DNA from: Sternotherus odoratus
Taxonomy: Eukaryota; Chordata; Testudines; Kinosternidae
NCBI GenBank assembly: GCA_032164245.1
Contig: JAVMKO010000001.1
Span: 19,381,603-19,445,602, forward strand
DNA: 64,000 bases
Reading direction: 5' to 3'
Under the pieces are notes generated by a model that was not told the origin of the DNA, made no database searches, and saw only the letters and a program-made list of their open reading frames with translations. Shown here in pieces: positions 10,531 through 22,174 of this stretch (its first letter is position 1; each line of letters opens with the position of its first letter). The position numbers and the translations under genes were made by a program.

Positions 10531-11250
10531 AGTTAACTAGGAGACCAGAACGTGGAAGGATGTTTGAATTTCAACGGTTGTAGTACCGGACTCCACCAAT
10601 CTTACTGAAGGGAGGAGTCACCCATTCAAGACTGTACCAACAGGAGCGGGGGAGTCCGCCCCGTTGGCTGGGGAAAGGAAGCCCAGTCCAGCCGTTCAGT
10701 GTGGCTATGCCGGCCAAGAGGAGGGCATCGCTCAGCCCCGACCGAGCTCCCTGCAGTGGGGGGAGGGACAGAGGAGCCCTCCAGTCACCAACCCCCAGGG
10801 GTCAAAAGTCATGGAACTCCTTTAAAAGGGAGCGAGGAGGTGCCGGGAATCTCCCCCTTGCTAGCCGAAGGAGCGGCGGGCGGGTCCCCTAGCTCCCGCT
10901 TCTCTCCTGTGAGAAGAGCGCGGGCTCCTGACAGGACAGGACGGGACGGGACGGGACGGGGAGCTCTGCCTGCAACAGCTCTAAGCGGCTATTCTGCTTC
11001 AGAAGCGGGGGGGCGGGACAAGCCAGCAGATGACAAGCGGAGCGGGCAGCCAATTAGAGGGCTCGAATTCACAAGAGGGTGGGACTCACATGATGAGACT
11101 AGCTCCAGTGTTTGCAGTGCTATGGCAGGAGCTGGCAGGGGGAGTGGCTGGTGCCCAGCACTGTCCTGTCCTGTCTATGGCTGCCACGCCACCTCTCTGG
11201 GGTTTACCCAGACAGTTCTGTTTTGGGGTTCTGGGACTGGTTGCCATTTA
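10531..11250. other. GC-rich upstream flank of GNAI1
   Basis: CpG content stays moderately high. A short tandem GGGAC/GGACG run lies at about 10934-10961 (ACGGGACGGGACGGGACGGG). The 209-codon plus-strand frame at 10699-11328 lacks any recognisable domain. A divergent noncoding transcript is possible but not shown. Confidence 0.35.
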
Positions 11251-11400
11251 GGGTTGCCTGGTGCCCAGTTTTGGAACGGAAAGTCCAGTCACAAAGGGAA
11301 CTTAGCGGTGTCTGGTCCCATGCGCTGAATGGCACCACGATTCGGGTTACCACAGGGCTGGGGAAGGTGCTGGCTCCAGCCCCTGCTTAGCCAGGGTTGC
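11250..11400. repeat. Possible turtle dispersed repeat
   Basis: Starts AGGGTTGCCTGGTGCCCAG and ends CAGGGTTGCCTCCTA; phrases such as GCGGTGTCTGGTC resemble a common turtle element. No target duplication was seen. Confidence 0.3.
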
Positions 11401-11418
11401 CTCCTATCTGTAGGTCTA

Positions 11419-11542
11419 GGGTGACCAGATGTCCTGATTTTATAGGGACAGTCCCAACATTTGGGGATTTTTCTTAGATAGGCACCTATTCCCCCCTCTC
11501 CCCCCCCCATGCTGATTTTTCACACTTGCTGTCTGGTCACCC
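11419..11542. mobile_element. TA-flanked MITE, GGGTGACCAGATGTCC family, copy 1 (124 bp)
   Basis: TIRs GGGTGACCAGATGTCC and CTGGTCACCC with TA on both sides (11417-11418, 11543-11544). It shares its internal text (GATTTTATAGGGACA, GGGGATTTTTCTTAGATAGG) with a second copy at 54865-54983. Too short to code; probably mobilised by a Tc1/mariner-type transposase, judging by the TA target. Confidence 0.8.
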
Positions 11543-11544
11543 TA

Positions 11545-13370
11545 CTGCAGGCAGATTCCTCGTCAAGCTGCAGTAGCTCCAGTCCCAGCCCAGGAGCAGA
11601 GGATCCCCTGGGGAGATGGGGGGCAGAGGGATGAAGGGATAGCTAGATGATTCAGAGAGTGGAGTGGGAAGAGGCATGAGCAACCGGGACAGGCCTTGGG
11701 GAAAAGAGGCAGAGCAGGGTTGGGCCAACCGGGGATCTGATTACTAGCCATTAGAGAGGTGGCAGCCCTAAGCCGTAACTATGGTTCACGATTCAGGGAC
11801 TGCAGTCCCCCTGCTTCCTTGCCACCATGGTGCCATTTAGGGCATGGGGTGCAGGGGAGGGCAGATGAGGTGTAAAGGGCCCAACTGAGTTGTCCATAAG
11901 AACCTGGGCTCCTGCATGCAGGGTGCATATGCACCAGCAACAGAATCAATATGGACAAGCCAGCTCAAAGAACCCCTGTTACTGAAGAAGAGATCACGTT
12001 CTCTCTTGGGAACAGTGAGCACTATTGTATAATTAAAGATGAGAAACTTGCAGTTCCTTCTGATTTTCACACACTAAAATAATCCCCTCTGTGAAAGTGT
12101 CCACAATTGACTTCAACTGAAGTATATTTGTTTTTTGTTTTTTTAAGTTTAACTGGTATCAAATTATGGTTGAAAAATTTTCATTTGTCAATGAAGAAAT
12201 TATTCCCCATTAAAATATCTTAAACTATCAAATTGTCTGAATGTAACATTTCAAACTTGGCATGATTTAAGTCCTCACTCAGCAAAGAAAATGAAGCCAA
12301 GTTTGAAGAAAAATGGTTTGGTTAACCAGCAGTGGGAAACAGTGGCCTGGGCCAGAAGTCTTAAATCTCAAGTGTATAATTAGCAGCATAAAGGGAAGAT
12401 GCATCTCTCCTCGTTCTCCCTCCTTCACCACAAGAATCTGCTTCCTGCCCTGCTCTTCCCACCCCAATCCGTTGCCACCTCTTCCAGCCACATGTGCTTA
12501 CCATGCTCAGTTTTGGTTCTCTTCTGGCACCTTCCCCCAACCATCCTCTCCCCAGAGTTATTTTCCATTTAAAAAATGAACAACTTTTTACTAGCTCTGC
12601 TATTTATTAGTGTTATTGCATATCAACATGAACTATGGTCTGTGGCTTCTGCACTACCATGTGGGAGACCTAGTGTCAGTCTCATTTCTCAAACCAGCGA
12701 GTTTTGGGAGCAGCTGCATAATTTACTCATTTCCAAGAATGGAGGGGGTGAATAATGCAACAACAGTGATCCTTAAGGAGATTAAAATGGATGGAAGAAT
12801 GGTGTCCATAAAATAAAATCAAGGGGATTTGGGTTACTATGTTAGCTATTTGAGGTGTTGCAAAAATGATGTGTAATGATGATCTTCTGTAAAATAACCC
12901 AGTTCCTTTGTACATATCTACTAATTTAAGAAAAGTAATTCTGAGTTTAATCACTTTTAACTTACTCCTTTTGAGCTAAGAATCAGAACACGTTTGTAGC
13001 GTTCTTCATCACAGTAGTTCACATTTTGACAACGGGACATGTCATTCTCCTTGAGATGGGGATTTGCTATATAATTTGGAGTGGAAGTATACATAAATGA
13101 AGAATTTCATCTCCACAACAGCATCCTCCCTCACCCCCTTTTCCCACATGTGCAAACGCCTGGGTTTTGCAAGTGAGATGGAGCAGAGGACTAGAGGAAG
13201 CAGAGAGTGGAGAGCTGCTCTCTTTGGTATCATACCGTCCCTAACAATCTGTGGAGCTATTTTACCACTTTCTCCTCTCCCTGAGGGAGGGAGGGGGGAA
13301 GCAGACAATAGGGTAGTTCATGGGAATAAGATGGAATCATGGAAGCCGTGAGGTACATAGGATATAATAC
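11545..13370. other. Upstream intergenic DNA, nothing recognised
   Basis: Mixed-composition single-copy-looking sequence. No reading frame with a domain, no RNA gene and no confident repeat was seen. A short AG-rich, CT-rich alternation is near 12400-12560. Confidence 0.45.
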
Positions 13371-13374
13371 AGGA

Positions 13375-14600
13375 ATTCTGTGGCTTTCAGAGGTTTAACC
13401 CCCTTTCTTGAGATAGTTGCATTATCTAGCTCTTATGTGAACGGGGGAATGGTTCCGCTATTGTGGGGAACTTTCCTGGCTTATACACTACCCCTTTAAA
13501 GTGATCTCAGTGGCTCCTTTTCCACCCTCCTGTGTGGCAGAGTCCTTGTAACCCAAACAACCTTGTTGTGGTCACTTAGGGTAGGGACTAGTGTGTTCCC
13601 ACTCAGGGGTACCCCCTCCACACTGAACACTTCCCTGACCCACCAATCGTTACATGCAGCTCAAAGCAAATGCAATTTATGAAACAGCAATCCATTTTTT
13701 AAAAAATAAGGACAAAATGGAAAAGGTTAAAGGAAAACACATAACCCTGCTCTGTGGCATGGGGACATAAAGAACAGCATCTCTGCAATGTAAGGGAAGT
13801 TCAGTCTGTTCCTCACAAATCCCAGGCCCCTTCTTAGGCCCTGGCTGTGCTACAGGTATGCTGCGGGTCGGACACTTGTTCTGGTGATAGCCACATGCCC
13901 TCAGGCTCTAGGTAGCAGGACCCTCCTTCCCAGTGTTGCCCCCACCCTGTCAGGCTTACAATCCCCTTCCAAGTCTGGTCTGAAGGGCTTCTTGGCTGGG
14001 GGCATCTCCCTGCACTGGGCCCGCTGCCCTGGGTCCCCCTCACTCTTCCCAGTTGCTCACCACACTCAACTCTGAACTGCTCCAGCTCCAGCCCTAGCTC
14101 CACCCTCTGTCTCAGCATGGGGGCTGCTGCTGCTCTGCCTCCAGCTCCATGGGCTGCTTCTCTGACTTTTCTGGCTCTGGTTGCTGCAGCTCTCCCCCAG
14201 GACATGCCTGCTCTGTGGGCTGCTTCTGTGACTCTTCCCTCAGCTTTACCTGTTCCCTGGGCTGCTTTTCTGGCCCCTTTAGACCTGGCACAGCTATTCT
14301 CCCCAGCTCAACTTGGGCCCCTGCTTTCTCCTGAGCTCGGCCCCACTCTGACCCAGGCAATTCCAGCTCACAGGGAGATCCGGACCCCCCTGACCACCTG
14401 ACTCTCTGGCCCTCCTGCCAATCAGGCTGACCTGGAGCATTGGCCTCTCCCCATTGTTCCTGGGGATTGTCAGTCTCAGGGTCCTGATTCCCCATCAATC
14501 CTTCCCCTTTCTTTTGATACGGAGAGCTAGCCAACCAAAAGACCCCCACTGTGCTCTAGTAAGGGGACAACAGGTCCCTTACACTTAGTGAGTATGCAAT
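13375..14600 (-). repeat. Possible LTR-retroelement remnant (LTR and leader)
   Basis: The plus strand at 13500-13700 has LTR-like phrasing (TGTGGCAGAGTCCTTGTAAC, CAGGGGTACCCCCTCCACAC). Beyond it are minus-strand frames at 13834-14205 and 14112-14549 rich in Glu, Gln and Pro (EKQPREQ, LQQPEPEKSEKQPMELEAE). This looks like the low-complexity leader of a turtle endogenous retroelement in antisense orientation. No gag, protease or polymerase motif was found, so the identity is tentative. Confidence 0.3.
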
Positions 14601-14694
14601 TAGTTTGATTAGTAGAGACTTTTGGTCCCAGTTCTCCATTGCCTGGCATTTTTGTAGCTGTAACACTCCATTATTATTTGAATTACCATAGTAC

Positions 14695-14790
14695 CTTGGG
14701 ATCATAGGCCAGGACCATACATTGCTATGCCCTGTCCAAAGATAATCCCTGCCCCGAGAACTGAGGACCCAGTTCAGTTGCCATTGACTC
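14695..14790. repeat. Ancient amniote repeat (GGACC-ATTG-CCTGTCC-AAAGA type)
   Basis: ATCATAGGCCAGGACCATAC, then TGCTATGCCCTGTCCAAAGA and AATCCCTGCCCCGAGAA. It belongs with similar fragments at 31640, 40875 and 63225. An old LINE or SINE tail is likely; the family name is not certain. Confidence 0.4.
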
Positions 14791-15189
14791 CAAGGGGTGC
14801 ATAATTGGGCCTCATTCTAGACCCCCAAACTAGCACATATGAATGATGGATTTTGTTTTTTCTTTAATCGTCATTTTCCATATTGACTTTAAATCACTTT
14901 TACGTAGCCCTCTGGTATTGTTATATATAACAGATGTACCAGACCTGACAGAATGGGTTGTCCTCAGTTCTCAATAGCATATGCTTATATGGGTGGGAAG
15001 TACAAAGGTATGTAAGGTCCTAAGTCCTATTTTTAGGCACGACTGCTATCCATGAAATTGCTGCTCGGCTGCTGCCTAACCCCATAGGTGCTGAAAGTCA
15101 CTCAGCACCTTTGCAGTAAAAATTCCTTGGTGCCTGTGTTTCTACCTCTGAGCACGTGCATTGCTACCCCTCTCTCGGTGCCCAGACCC

Positions 15190-15932
15190 CAGGGCGGGTG
15201 TAACCACTAGGCGAAGTAGGCGGTCGCCTAAGGTGCCAAGATTTGGGGGTGCCAAAAAGCGGTGCCCCAATTTTTTTTTACACTATTGCTGGAAAATGAA
15301 TGAATAAAGAAAAGAGAAATGTCATTGAATATGCATTTTAACTTGTCGTTCTCTCGTACATTACAGTTATAATCTACGCCAGCTCTGTGTTGCGGGCACA
15401 AGCGTACTGCTTCACTATGGTACAAAGTGGCAATGACATCATTTTTCTTATCTCGTGCAGCCATTACCCATTCTGACAGACTGTTTATAATGCTAAGTTT
15501 ACTAGTTTTCGGAGGTTGTCGACTGAGGCTAACTATTTTTGTTGAGTTGTTTCAGATCTAAGACTCTGGCAAGTGCTGCTGCATCATTTCACTAATACTC
15601 TGTGTCAATTGTGTGTATATGTTAAGTATTTGAGTGCATATGTTTCTGTGTGTGTGTAGGTTGTTGAAATTTGTCATATTGATATTGTCAGTTGTTGTAT
15701 GACGGAGTATCCGCCATTCTAATTTTATAAATTTTATTAATAACAATAATTGAATAGTCTAAAGGTAGTAGATTTTGATGTGAAAAAATGAAGGAAGGAA
15801 GTATATGTGACTAAAAAGGGTGTATTTTTGAAAGTATTTTGAAAGTTTATAATAAGCAATACTCCGGGGAGGATGGGGGGACGCAAGGTGGAAGTTTCGC
15901 TTAGGGCGCAAGATATCCTTGCACTGTTCCTG
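15190..15932. mobile_element. hAT non-autonomous element (743 bp) with exact TSD
   Basis: A perfect 8-bp duplication CCAGACCC sits at 15182-15189 and 15933-15940. The ends are CAGGGCGGGTGTAAC and the inverse of CAGGAACAGTGCAAG, so the termini share CAGG and a partial repeat. The subterminal text CTAGGCGAAGTAGGCGGTCG pairs loosely with CGCTTAGGGCGCAAG. The interior is AT-rich and noncoding. It may derive from a larger hAT of the turtle CACTAGGCGAACTAGGCGG type. Confidence 0.85.
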
Positions 15933-16079
15933 CCAGACCCCTGTCTCCCACGTATGCCCCAGAATAATTCATGAACCAGGGGAAAAACCAGAGTTCACCT
16001 GCTTAACTTGTGTGGGGGACCCTCTCGAATAGGCATGCACTGAGGCCATCTAACTCCACCCAAACGGGGCAGGAGGAGG

Positions 16080-16290
16080 GATGGGATGTCATCCTTCTAA
16101 CCTTTAGCCAAGTGGTTAGGTTAATCATCTGGAAAGTGGGAGACCCCTGATGCAAATCCCCCTGCCTGATGCGAAGGGATTTGAAGAACAATTTTCCACC
16201 TCTAAGATGAGTGCCCTAACGTCTCGACTACAGAATCATTCTAACTCTCTCTGCCTCAATTAATATTTGGTTATGCAATTATTTAATTAA
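16080..16290 (+). repeat. tRNA-like SINE candidate
   Basis: TAGCCAAGTGGTTAG resembles an A box and GATGCAAATCC a decayed B box, 50 or so bases apart, preceded by GGATGTCATCC. The downstream text (GAGTGCCCTAACGTCTCGAC, CTCTCTCTGCCTCAATTAA) matches a dispersed turtle/crocodilian repeat. Decay is heavy, so it is not a functional tRNA gene. Confidence 0.4.
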
Positions 16291-16479
16291 ACTGGAAAAA
16301 ACTTCAGTAGGAGAGACCGAGGTAGACCCACATTCGTATTTTCCATAGGGTAGTCAGTAGCAGCAGCATGAGAAGTTGGGCAGCCTGATTGGGCCCCAGG
16401 TACAATTTAGGCAGCCAAATGCCTATCTTTCCTTGGTTCATGAATCAGATGCAGAGATGCCCTGCAATCCAGACTTCAG

Positions 16480-17131
16480 CCATGGTTACACTTACAGGAT
16501 TATAGCTCTTTTGGTTATAGCTGTCCTCATATACCGCTGTAGCATGTCCTGGTGTGGCCACATTTGCGGCACTTGCAGCGGCACAGGGACTGGTGCATTA
16601 TGGGCAGCTATCCCAGCATTCATCTGGGTGCAACGTGCTTTTCAAACGAGGGGGGTGAGGGGGAACATGTAGTGTGTATGCAGAGGGAGAGAGCGAGGGG
16701 ATTTTCTACGGGCTGAGAGTCTTGTCGGTGGTTGTCCTTTGAAATTCAGAACCTGCTATAGTTTCTCGGTCACACAGCTGCCTTCATAAACATTTGAAGT
16801 GCTTATCTGCCAAGTTAAGAGAGAAACTCTGAAAAGGTACTTCCGCATTCCTCCTACCCGAGTTCAAAACAAAGCGAAGAGACGTCAATTGCCTTAAATG
16901 GCTCGGCGGCATGCCAGAGATCACTTATAACATAATGCCCATTTACACTTGCGATAATACTCTGCAGGGAATACGCAGTAGCTGTTATTCCTCAAGGAAG
17001 GGAGGATTATCAGGAGCGGTATAACTGTGGGTTTATAGAACAATACATGCCTTGCCAGTGTGGACGGGTAGGGAGTTATAGCGCTCCTGGAGGCTTTATA
17101 GCGCTATAAAGTGCCAGTGTAACCAAGGCCT
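16480..17131. mobile_element. TIR DNA element (about 650 bp)
   Basis: Left end CCATGGTTACACTTACAGGA and right end AGTGCCAGTGTAACCAAGGC are inverted. TATAGCGCTATAAAGTG near the right end is itself palindromic. No transposase is recognisable. The superfamily is not assigned and the target duplication is unclear. Confidence 0.55.
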
Positions 17132-18085
17132 TAGACACCAAACTCCATGACAGGGGTGGGGCTTATCATACCCCTCTCACCAGCATTGCCTATTGACTAG
17201 CTTACGCAGCTCCCTGCCTAGTGTGTAGACTTAGTGGATTGCATCCTAAGGTGCCTATCTCTCCCCTTTTATTGTATAGGGAGTGCGAGTGCCTAACTCA
17301 GGCTTTGTTGATTGCAGTGCACTTCCTGTGATTTTATAGGTGCCTAAAAGTTAGGTAATGTGACACTTTGTCCAACACCTAGCTCCCATTTACGGATCTG
17401 GGCCCATGAAGACACTATATAATCTTTAGCACACCACCTAGTAATATATTTGTAGTTGGAGTCCCACCAAGAGCTGGTAAGTTGTAAGTCTTGAAGGTCT
17501 TCGTAAATAATTTACTCTCCTATTCAAGTTAATAATATTATACAATAAGTCATTGCATGCCTTAGAAAATTATACTACTGTTAGAGATTAAAATTCATGC
17601 CAACATTTGTAAAATAACCGGTGCCAGAATGTAGTTAATAAAAACCTAAAATGGTCAGGAGTTGCCTCAGATGATAATAAACCAGTTTAGAGTTCTGTCC
17701 CAGTACATTCATTTCATTGGTGAAGAACAGCACCCAGATGTTAAATATTACACCTCTGAAGGGATGGCTGTTCCACTACTGACTTCATCAACTCTATATC
17801 ATCAACTTGCCTGTCTACATTTAATGAAAACCAGAATTTTTGTTACAGCCAAAAACACTAAACAACATGTGGTTTGTAAATTTTATAGTATCATATCTGG
17901 ATAATGTTAGGTATACTGAGTAGGCAACTGGACAGTATAATTATTTGAAGATACTGATAAGAATGCAATGGATGCAAGTAATTCCTATCAGTGCCATGGG
18001 GGATTTCAGTTAAAATAAAATGTAATGTGTTGCGCAAGAGTAACAATGTTGGATAGAAGAGGAGCTGGGTGAATGCCTTATAATG
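17132..18085. other. Intergenic DNA, nothing recognised
   Basis: AT-rich single-copy-looking sequence with no gene or confident repeat. Confidence 0.45.
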
Positions 18086-18087
18086 TA

Positions 18088-18180
18088 CGGCTTGATTCTG
18101 CCCTCAGATACATAGCGCAGCTTCTGTTTACTTCAGTAGAATTAGTTCTAATTATACTAGTGGAGAGAACAATCAGTTTA
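18088..18180. repeat. Palindromic GATTCTG amniote repeat
   Basis: CTTGATTCTGCCCTCAGATAC with TTCAGTAGAATTAG is a decayed copy of the same hairpin repeat seen better at 51879-51990. Confidence 0.35.
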
Positions 18181-18264
18181 GTGTGAGCATGCTAAGCTAG
18201 TCAATAGGCAATCCTGGTGAGAAGGATATGATAAGCCCTCAGGAGTCTAAACTATTGTATGCAA

Positions 18265-18660
18265 CAGGCAGAGAATAGGGGGGACTGCTGAGATGTGCCT
18301 ACAACCCTAGCAAGCAACCCATGCTGCAGGGGAAGGCAAAAAACCCTGAGGCCCCTGCTCATCTGACTAGGGGAAAATTCCTTCCAGATTCTGAAAATGG
18401 CAATCTGTTTGACCTTGAGCTTGCTTGAGCCAAGCATCTGAAAAGGAATTCTCTGAACTGCTTCAGAGCACCAGCTATCACCATCCAGTGTCTTATCTCC
18501 AGCCAGCTCCATCTCTGCTTCAGAGGAAGGAGAAAAAACAACCCAGAATACATTGGGGAGAAAAAAAATCCCTCCTGATCCTTCCAGGAGATCAGCTGAA
18601 ATAGCCATTGCAAAATATTTTTTGTTATTTTTAAATCAGAAGGGATAATCTCGATGTTAT
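18265..18660 (+). repeat. Dispersed repeat of unknown family, copy 1
   Basis: It aligns along its length with 34030-34390: GGGGAAGGCAAAAAACCC, GGGGAAAATTCCTTCC, ATGGCAATC and AATACATTGGGGAGAA occur in the same order and orientation. The class is unknown; boundaries are approximate. Confidence 0.55.
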
Positions 18661-18676
18661 TGATATTGACAGATAT

Positions 18677-18990
18677 TGTGACGGAGTCAGACCAGAAGGG
18701 TATAAGAGAGTGCTGGAAGGGAGGTATATCAGCCTCCGGCTGAGCAGGTCCCTGTTCCCTGGATAGCCAAACAAAGGCTACTCCAGGATAATCAGGACAC
18801 CTGGGGCCAATAAAGAAGCTTTTAGAAAACAGAAGAAATAGTTAGCCTGATTGGGACACCTGAAACTAATCGGGCTGGCTGAAACCAGTTAAAAACCCTC
18901 CCAGTTAGTCAGGCGGGTGTGGATGTCAGGAGCTGTGGGAGGAAGTTGTGCCTGCATTCTCCACCATTAATGTTACCTGAAAATGGGCCA
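18677..18990 (+). repeat. LTR-like 5' segment
   Basis: Begins TGTGACGGAGTCAGACCAGA and continues CAAACAAAGGCTACTCCAGG, AATCAGGACACCTGGGGCC; this phrasing is like turtle retroelement LTRs. No 3' LTR end or target duplication was found. Confidence 0.35.
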
Positions 18991-18999
18991 GCTAGTAAG

Positions 19000-21095
19000 C
19001 ACAGAGAGGACTAATGACTCACCAGCGTTTGGCAGAAAAGCAGCACATTTATTATGTTGATAGCTAAGTTCAAAAGAAGTGTGTGTGTGTCTGGGATCAC
19101 ACTCCCACTCCCAGGACAGATATGGCACTAGAGATGTCAAGATCCTTCAAGGTAAGTGTCCTACAGTGCAGCAATGGATAGGGTGATGAAGGTAAGTCTT
19201 CCCGAGGCACGATGGAATGCAACGAGGTGAAGCTGGCCAGGCGGGCCAGGCAAAGGGAATTCCGGATGAAGGTACAAGCTTGTGAGTGCACTCCTGAGCA
19301 CATGGCCTCTTCCCCTTTTAAGGACCTGCTCCTCATGGCCTGCAACTAAAGATGACTTGGCCGCATCTGTTTGGTCACACTCCATGTTGGGCAGTGTCCG
19401 TGCATTGGGTGTGTGAGTGTTGCCTAATTAGAGTCCCAGACACCTTGTCTCTTCTGATCTTCCAGCTGTCTAAGCAGCCCATTCATCCCACAAGCATTCC
19501 AGGGGAGACAGGGAGGGGGAAAGCCCCTTCACAGGTATTCAGAAAGGAGGCAAAAGCATGGGGTAACAGACCTTTTGAGCATACAGGTTATAGATAGCAT
19601 ACAGATCACTGCTGCTCCTACAAGTTTAGAATTCATTTTGCTTTTATTTCATTTGACAAATCTGACTTGTTATGCTTTGACTTATAATCACTTAAAATCT
19701 ATCTTTATAGTTAATACATCTGTTTGTTTGTTCTACCTGAAGCAGTGTGTGTGGTTTGAAGCATGTCAGAGATTTCTTTGTTAAATTGATTAACTCATAT
19801 AAGCTTGCAGCGTCCAGTGGGCATAACTGGACATTGCAAGATGGAGGTTACTAGGGTTGTGTCTGGGACTGGAGATATTGGCTAGTGTCATTCAGTTACA
19901 CAATCCAAAGAGCAGTTTACAAGCCAGAGGCATGGTAGATCTGGCTCCCAGAGTCAAGAATTGGAGTGACCTAGCAGATCACCGGTCCAGATAACACCAG
20001 AGGGGAACATCATAAGCAGTATCTAACTCTAAGCAGCAACAGCTGAGACTTACAGTAATGTGTATAAGCCATTTAGATAGGCATTAGCCCAGAGTCTTAT
20101 AAATCCTGTTCTTTAAGATACTTTCCCTATCTCAGCATTTCACCAGTGGTAAGAAGTTTGTTTCTCCCAGTCTCTGAAAATGGTCCGAACAGTGGGCAGA
20201 GTATAATTAATTAATTTAATTAATGAATAAAATGGCAAGACAAATCAAATTAAAGGGTAAATGGTATAAAATCTTACTTAGTATGAAAGCTGGGTAATCC
20301 CAAAATAGGTTTAACATTTTCAAGTTAGAGAGGTTGAAACAAGTACACACTTAAATAGTAGAATGCAGGGATCTGCAACAGGTTATTTCCTTTTCTTTAA
20401 ACCCCTTTCTTCCCTGATTGAAATAACCCATATAGAAGAAGATAAACTGAACGTTTTAGTTTCTTAAGAACTCTTCTATTTACATGTGTGAGTCAGAATC
20501 ACCATATAGTAGCCAAGGTTAATTTCTTAGGGGGAAAAGAACCTGTTTGCTGCGTCCCTAATTAGATGCACTTGGGAGGTCCAGCTGTTTCCCCTTAATT
20601 GAAAGAGAACCATAAAAGTGAGTCATGGGACCTTGCTCAAACAATTTTGAAACCCTAGATAAGGAAATCAGGCATTGAGAAGGCAGAATGAAGGAACAAA
20701 AGCAGTGAACATTTTGTATTGATGGAGCTATAAGGAGCTTACACTGGAAAGGTTCTGTATTGAATGTTATTAAAGAGGTCCTGGTCAGAGAAGTTGTCAG
20801 TATACTGAGTGTTTGTGGGGAAAAAAGGATTTTCCTATTTGAACTTTTCTTTAAAATTATATCTATATTCTTGCTTAGTTTATTTAAAATCGTGATCATG
20901 TTTTAGGAAGATCTGCTTTCCCTCTTAATTTTTGCACAGCAGATATATTAAAACATAAATTAGAAAGTTATCAGGGAGGCTTATGCTGAGAAGTGTAAAA
21001 ATGCTCATCAGAGTCCTTGACCTTCCTTGCAGTTAGGCTGTTAGAAACTTCTTGGCTGTAACTGCTTTTGAAAGCTTCTCATTGAGGAACAATGA
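19000..21095. other. Intergenic DNA, possible retroelement debris
   Basis: A phrase near 19023-19070 (GCAGAAAAGCAGCACATTTA) resembles the antisense end of an LTR. Otherwise no gene, transposase or clear repeat boundary is visible. Confidence 0.35.
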
Positions 21096-21179
21096 GCTAA
21101 AGTCAGGGCTGGCGACAAGGGGGGACTAGGGGGACAGGTGTACCGGGCCCCGGACTTAAGGGGGGCCCCCATGTCAGGA

Positions 21180-22060
21180 CTCAGGAGTGCGCAGGTGGGG
21201 TGGAAATGGGATGCTCTGCAGAGCCCCGGTGCGCGCGCGGCTGGCCGCATGGAAATCCCCCACTGGGCGGCCACCCCAGCGCTGTAGCCAAGCGCCCGCA
21301 CCGCACGGCAGACTCCACAGCGGGCCCGGGGAAGCGCCCTGGTGTGCGGCGCTGACGGTGGCGGTGTGGAGGCGCCGAGAAGGGGAGCCGGCCTCGCCAG
21401 GGTAAGGGGGTAGGGGGCCTGGCCACACTTGGGGGGCAGCTCCGGGGGAGGGCCTTTGGGCGGGCGGGCTCTGCGGTGAGTTCACCCCCTGTGGGTGCTC
21501 GGGAGGTTCATTCATCGGCGTGGCTGGGCTGGGGGGGGCAGGCGAGGGGGCGGTGGGGGGGAGGCCAGGCTGGGCGGGCGGGGAGGGGGCCAGGAGACTA
21601 GGCTGGATGGGGTGGGCGAGGCGTGGGTGCGGGAGGGAAGGAGGTTTGGTGGGGGGGAGGCTGGGCTGGGCAGGTCAGGCATGGGGGGCAGGAGGCTGGG
21701 TTGGGAGTGGGAGGGGGGAGGAGGTTAGGTTCGGTGGGATGGGCCGGGCCAGGCAGGGGTGGGGGAGGGAAGGCAGTTAGATGGGGGGAGGCTGGGCGGG
21801 GGTAAAGGAAGATCACCCCCAACAGCAGGGTGGGCCAGGCAGGGATGGGTGGGGAGGGGAGGAGGTTAGGCTGGGGGAGGAGATTAGGTTGGGTGGGCCG
21901 GGTCAGGCGGGGGGGAAGGAGAATAGGCTGGGGGGGAGGTGGGCCAGGCAGGGGTGGTGTGCTAGAGGCCGCCCGCATGCGCTGCGCGCCTCACGCCACC
22001 GTGCTACTGCCGACTGCGCCCGGTACCCCCGCGACACGACACCCCCGCTATGCCCGACCG
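21180..22060. repeat. G-rich, CpG-rich filler inside the hAT element
   Basis: Nearly 900 bp of GGGAGGC/GGGCTGGG/GGAGGTTAGG phrases with strong G skew on the plus strand. Long frames on both strands come from composition. A loose repeat of about 60-70 bp is visible (AGGTTAGGCTGGGGGAGG and relatives). Possible G-quadruplex former. Its origin, either element-specific or captured, is unknown. Confidence 0.6.
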
Positions 22061-22174
22061 GCAAGGCAGTCGGGCTTTGTATCTTGCGATAGCCGTGCGT
22101 GTGTTCTTTGTTCTTGCAGCGTCTACGTTTTTACGCACTTATTAGTGTGTTTATATACCCATGAAAACATCATC

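Noticed and set aside
10699..11328. 209-codon frame just upstream of GNAI1, possible divergent gene
   Set aside because: Compositionally biased GC-rich DNA with overlapping frames; no domain, no splice structure and no family resemblance.
14112..14549. 145-codon Glu/Gln-rich minus-strand frame as a host gene
   Set aside because: Low-complexity text next to LTR-like sequence; no domain, so at most a retroelement leader.
16080..16290. tRNA gene on the plus strand
   Set aside because: Decayed B box and no acceptor-stem pairing; better read as SINE debris.
21598..21978. 126-codon proline-rich minus-strand frame
   Set aside because: Reverse reading of the G-rich filler in the hAT element; frames are open on both strands for compositional reasons.
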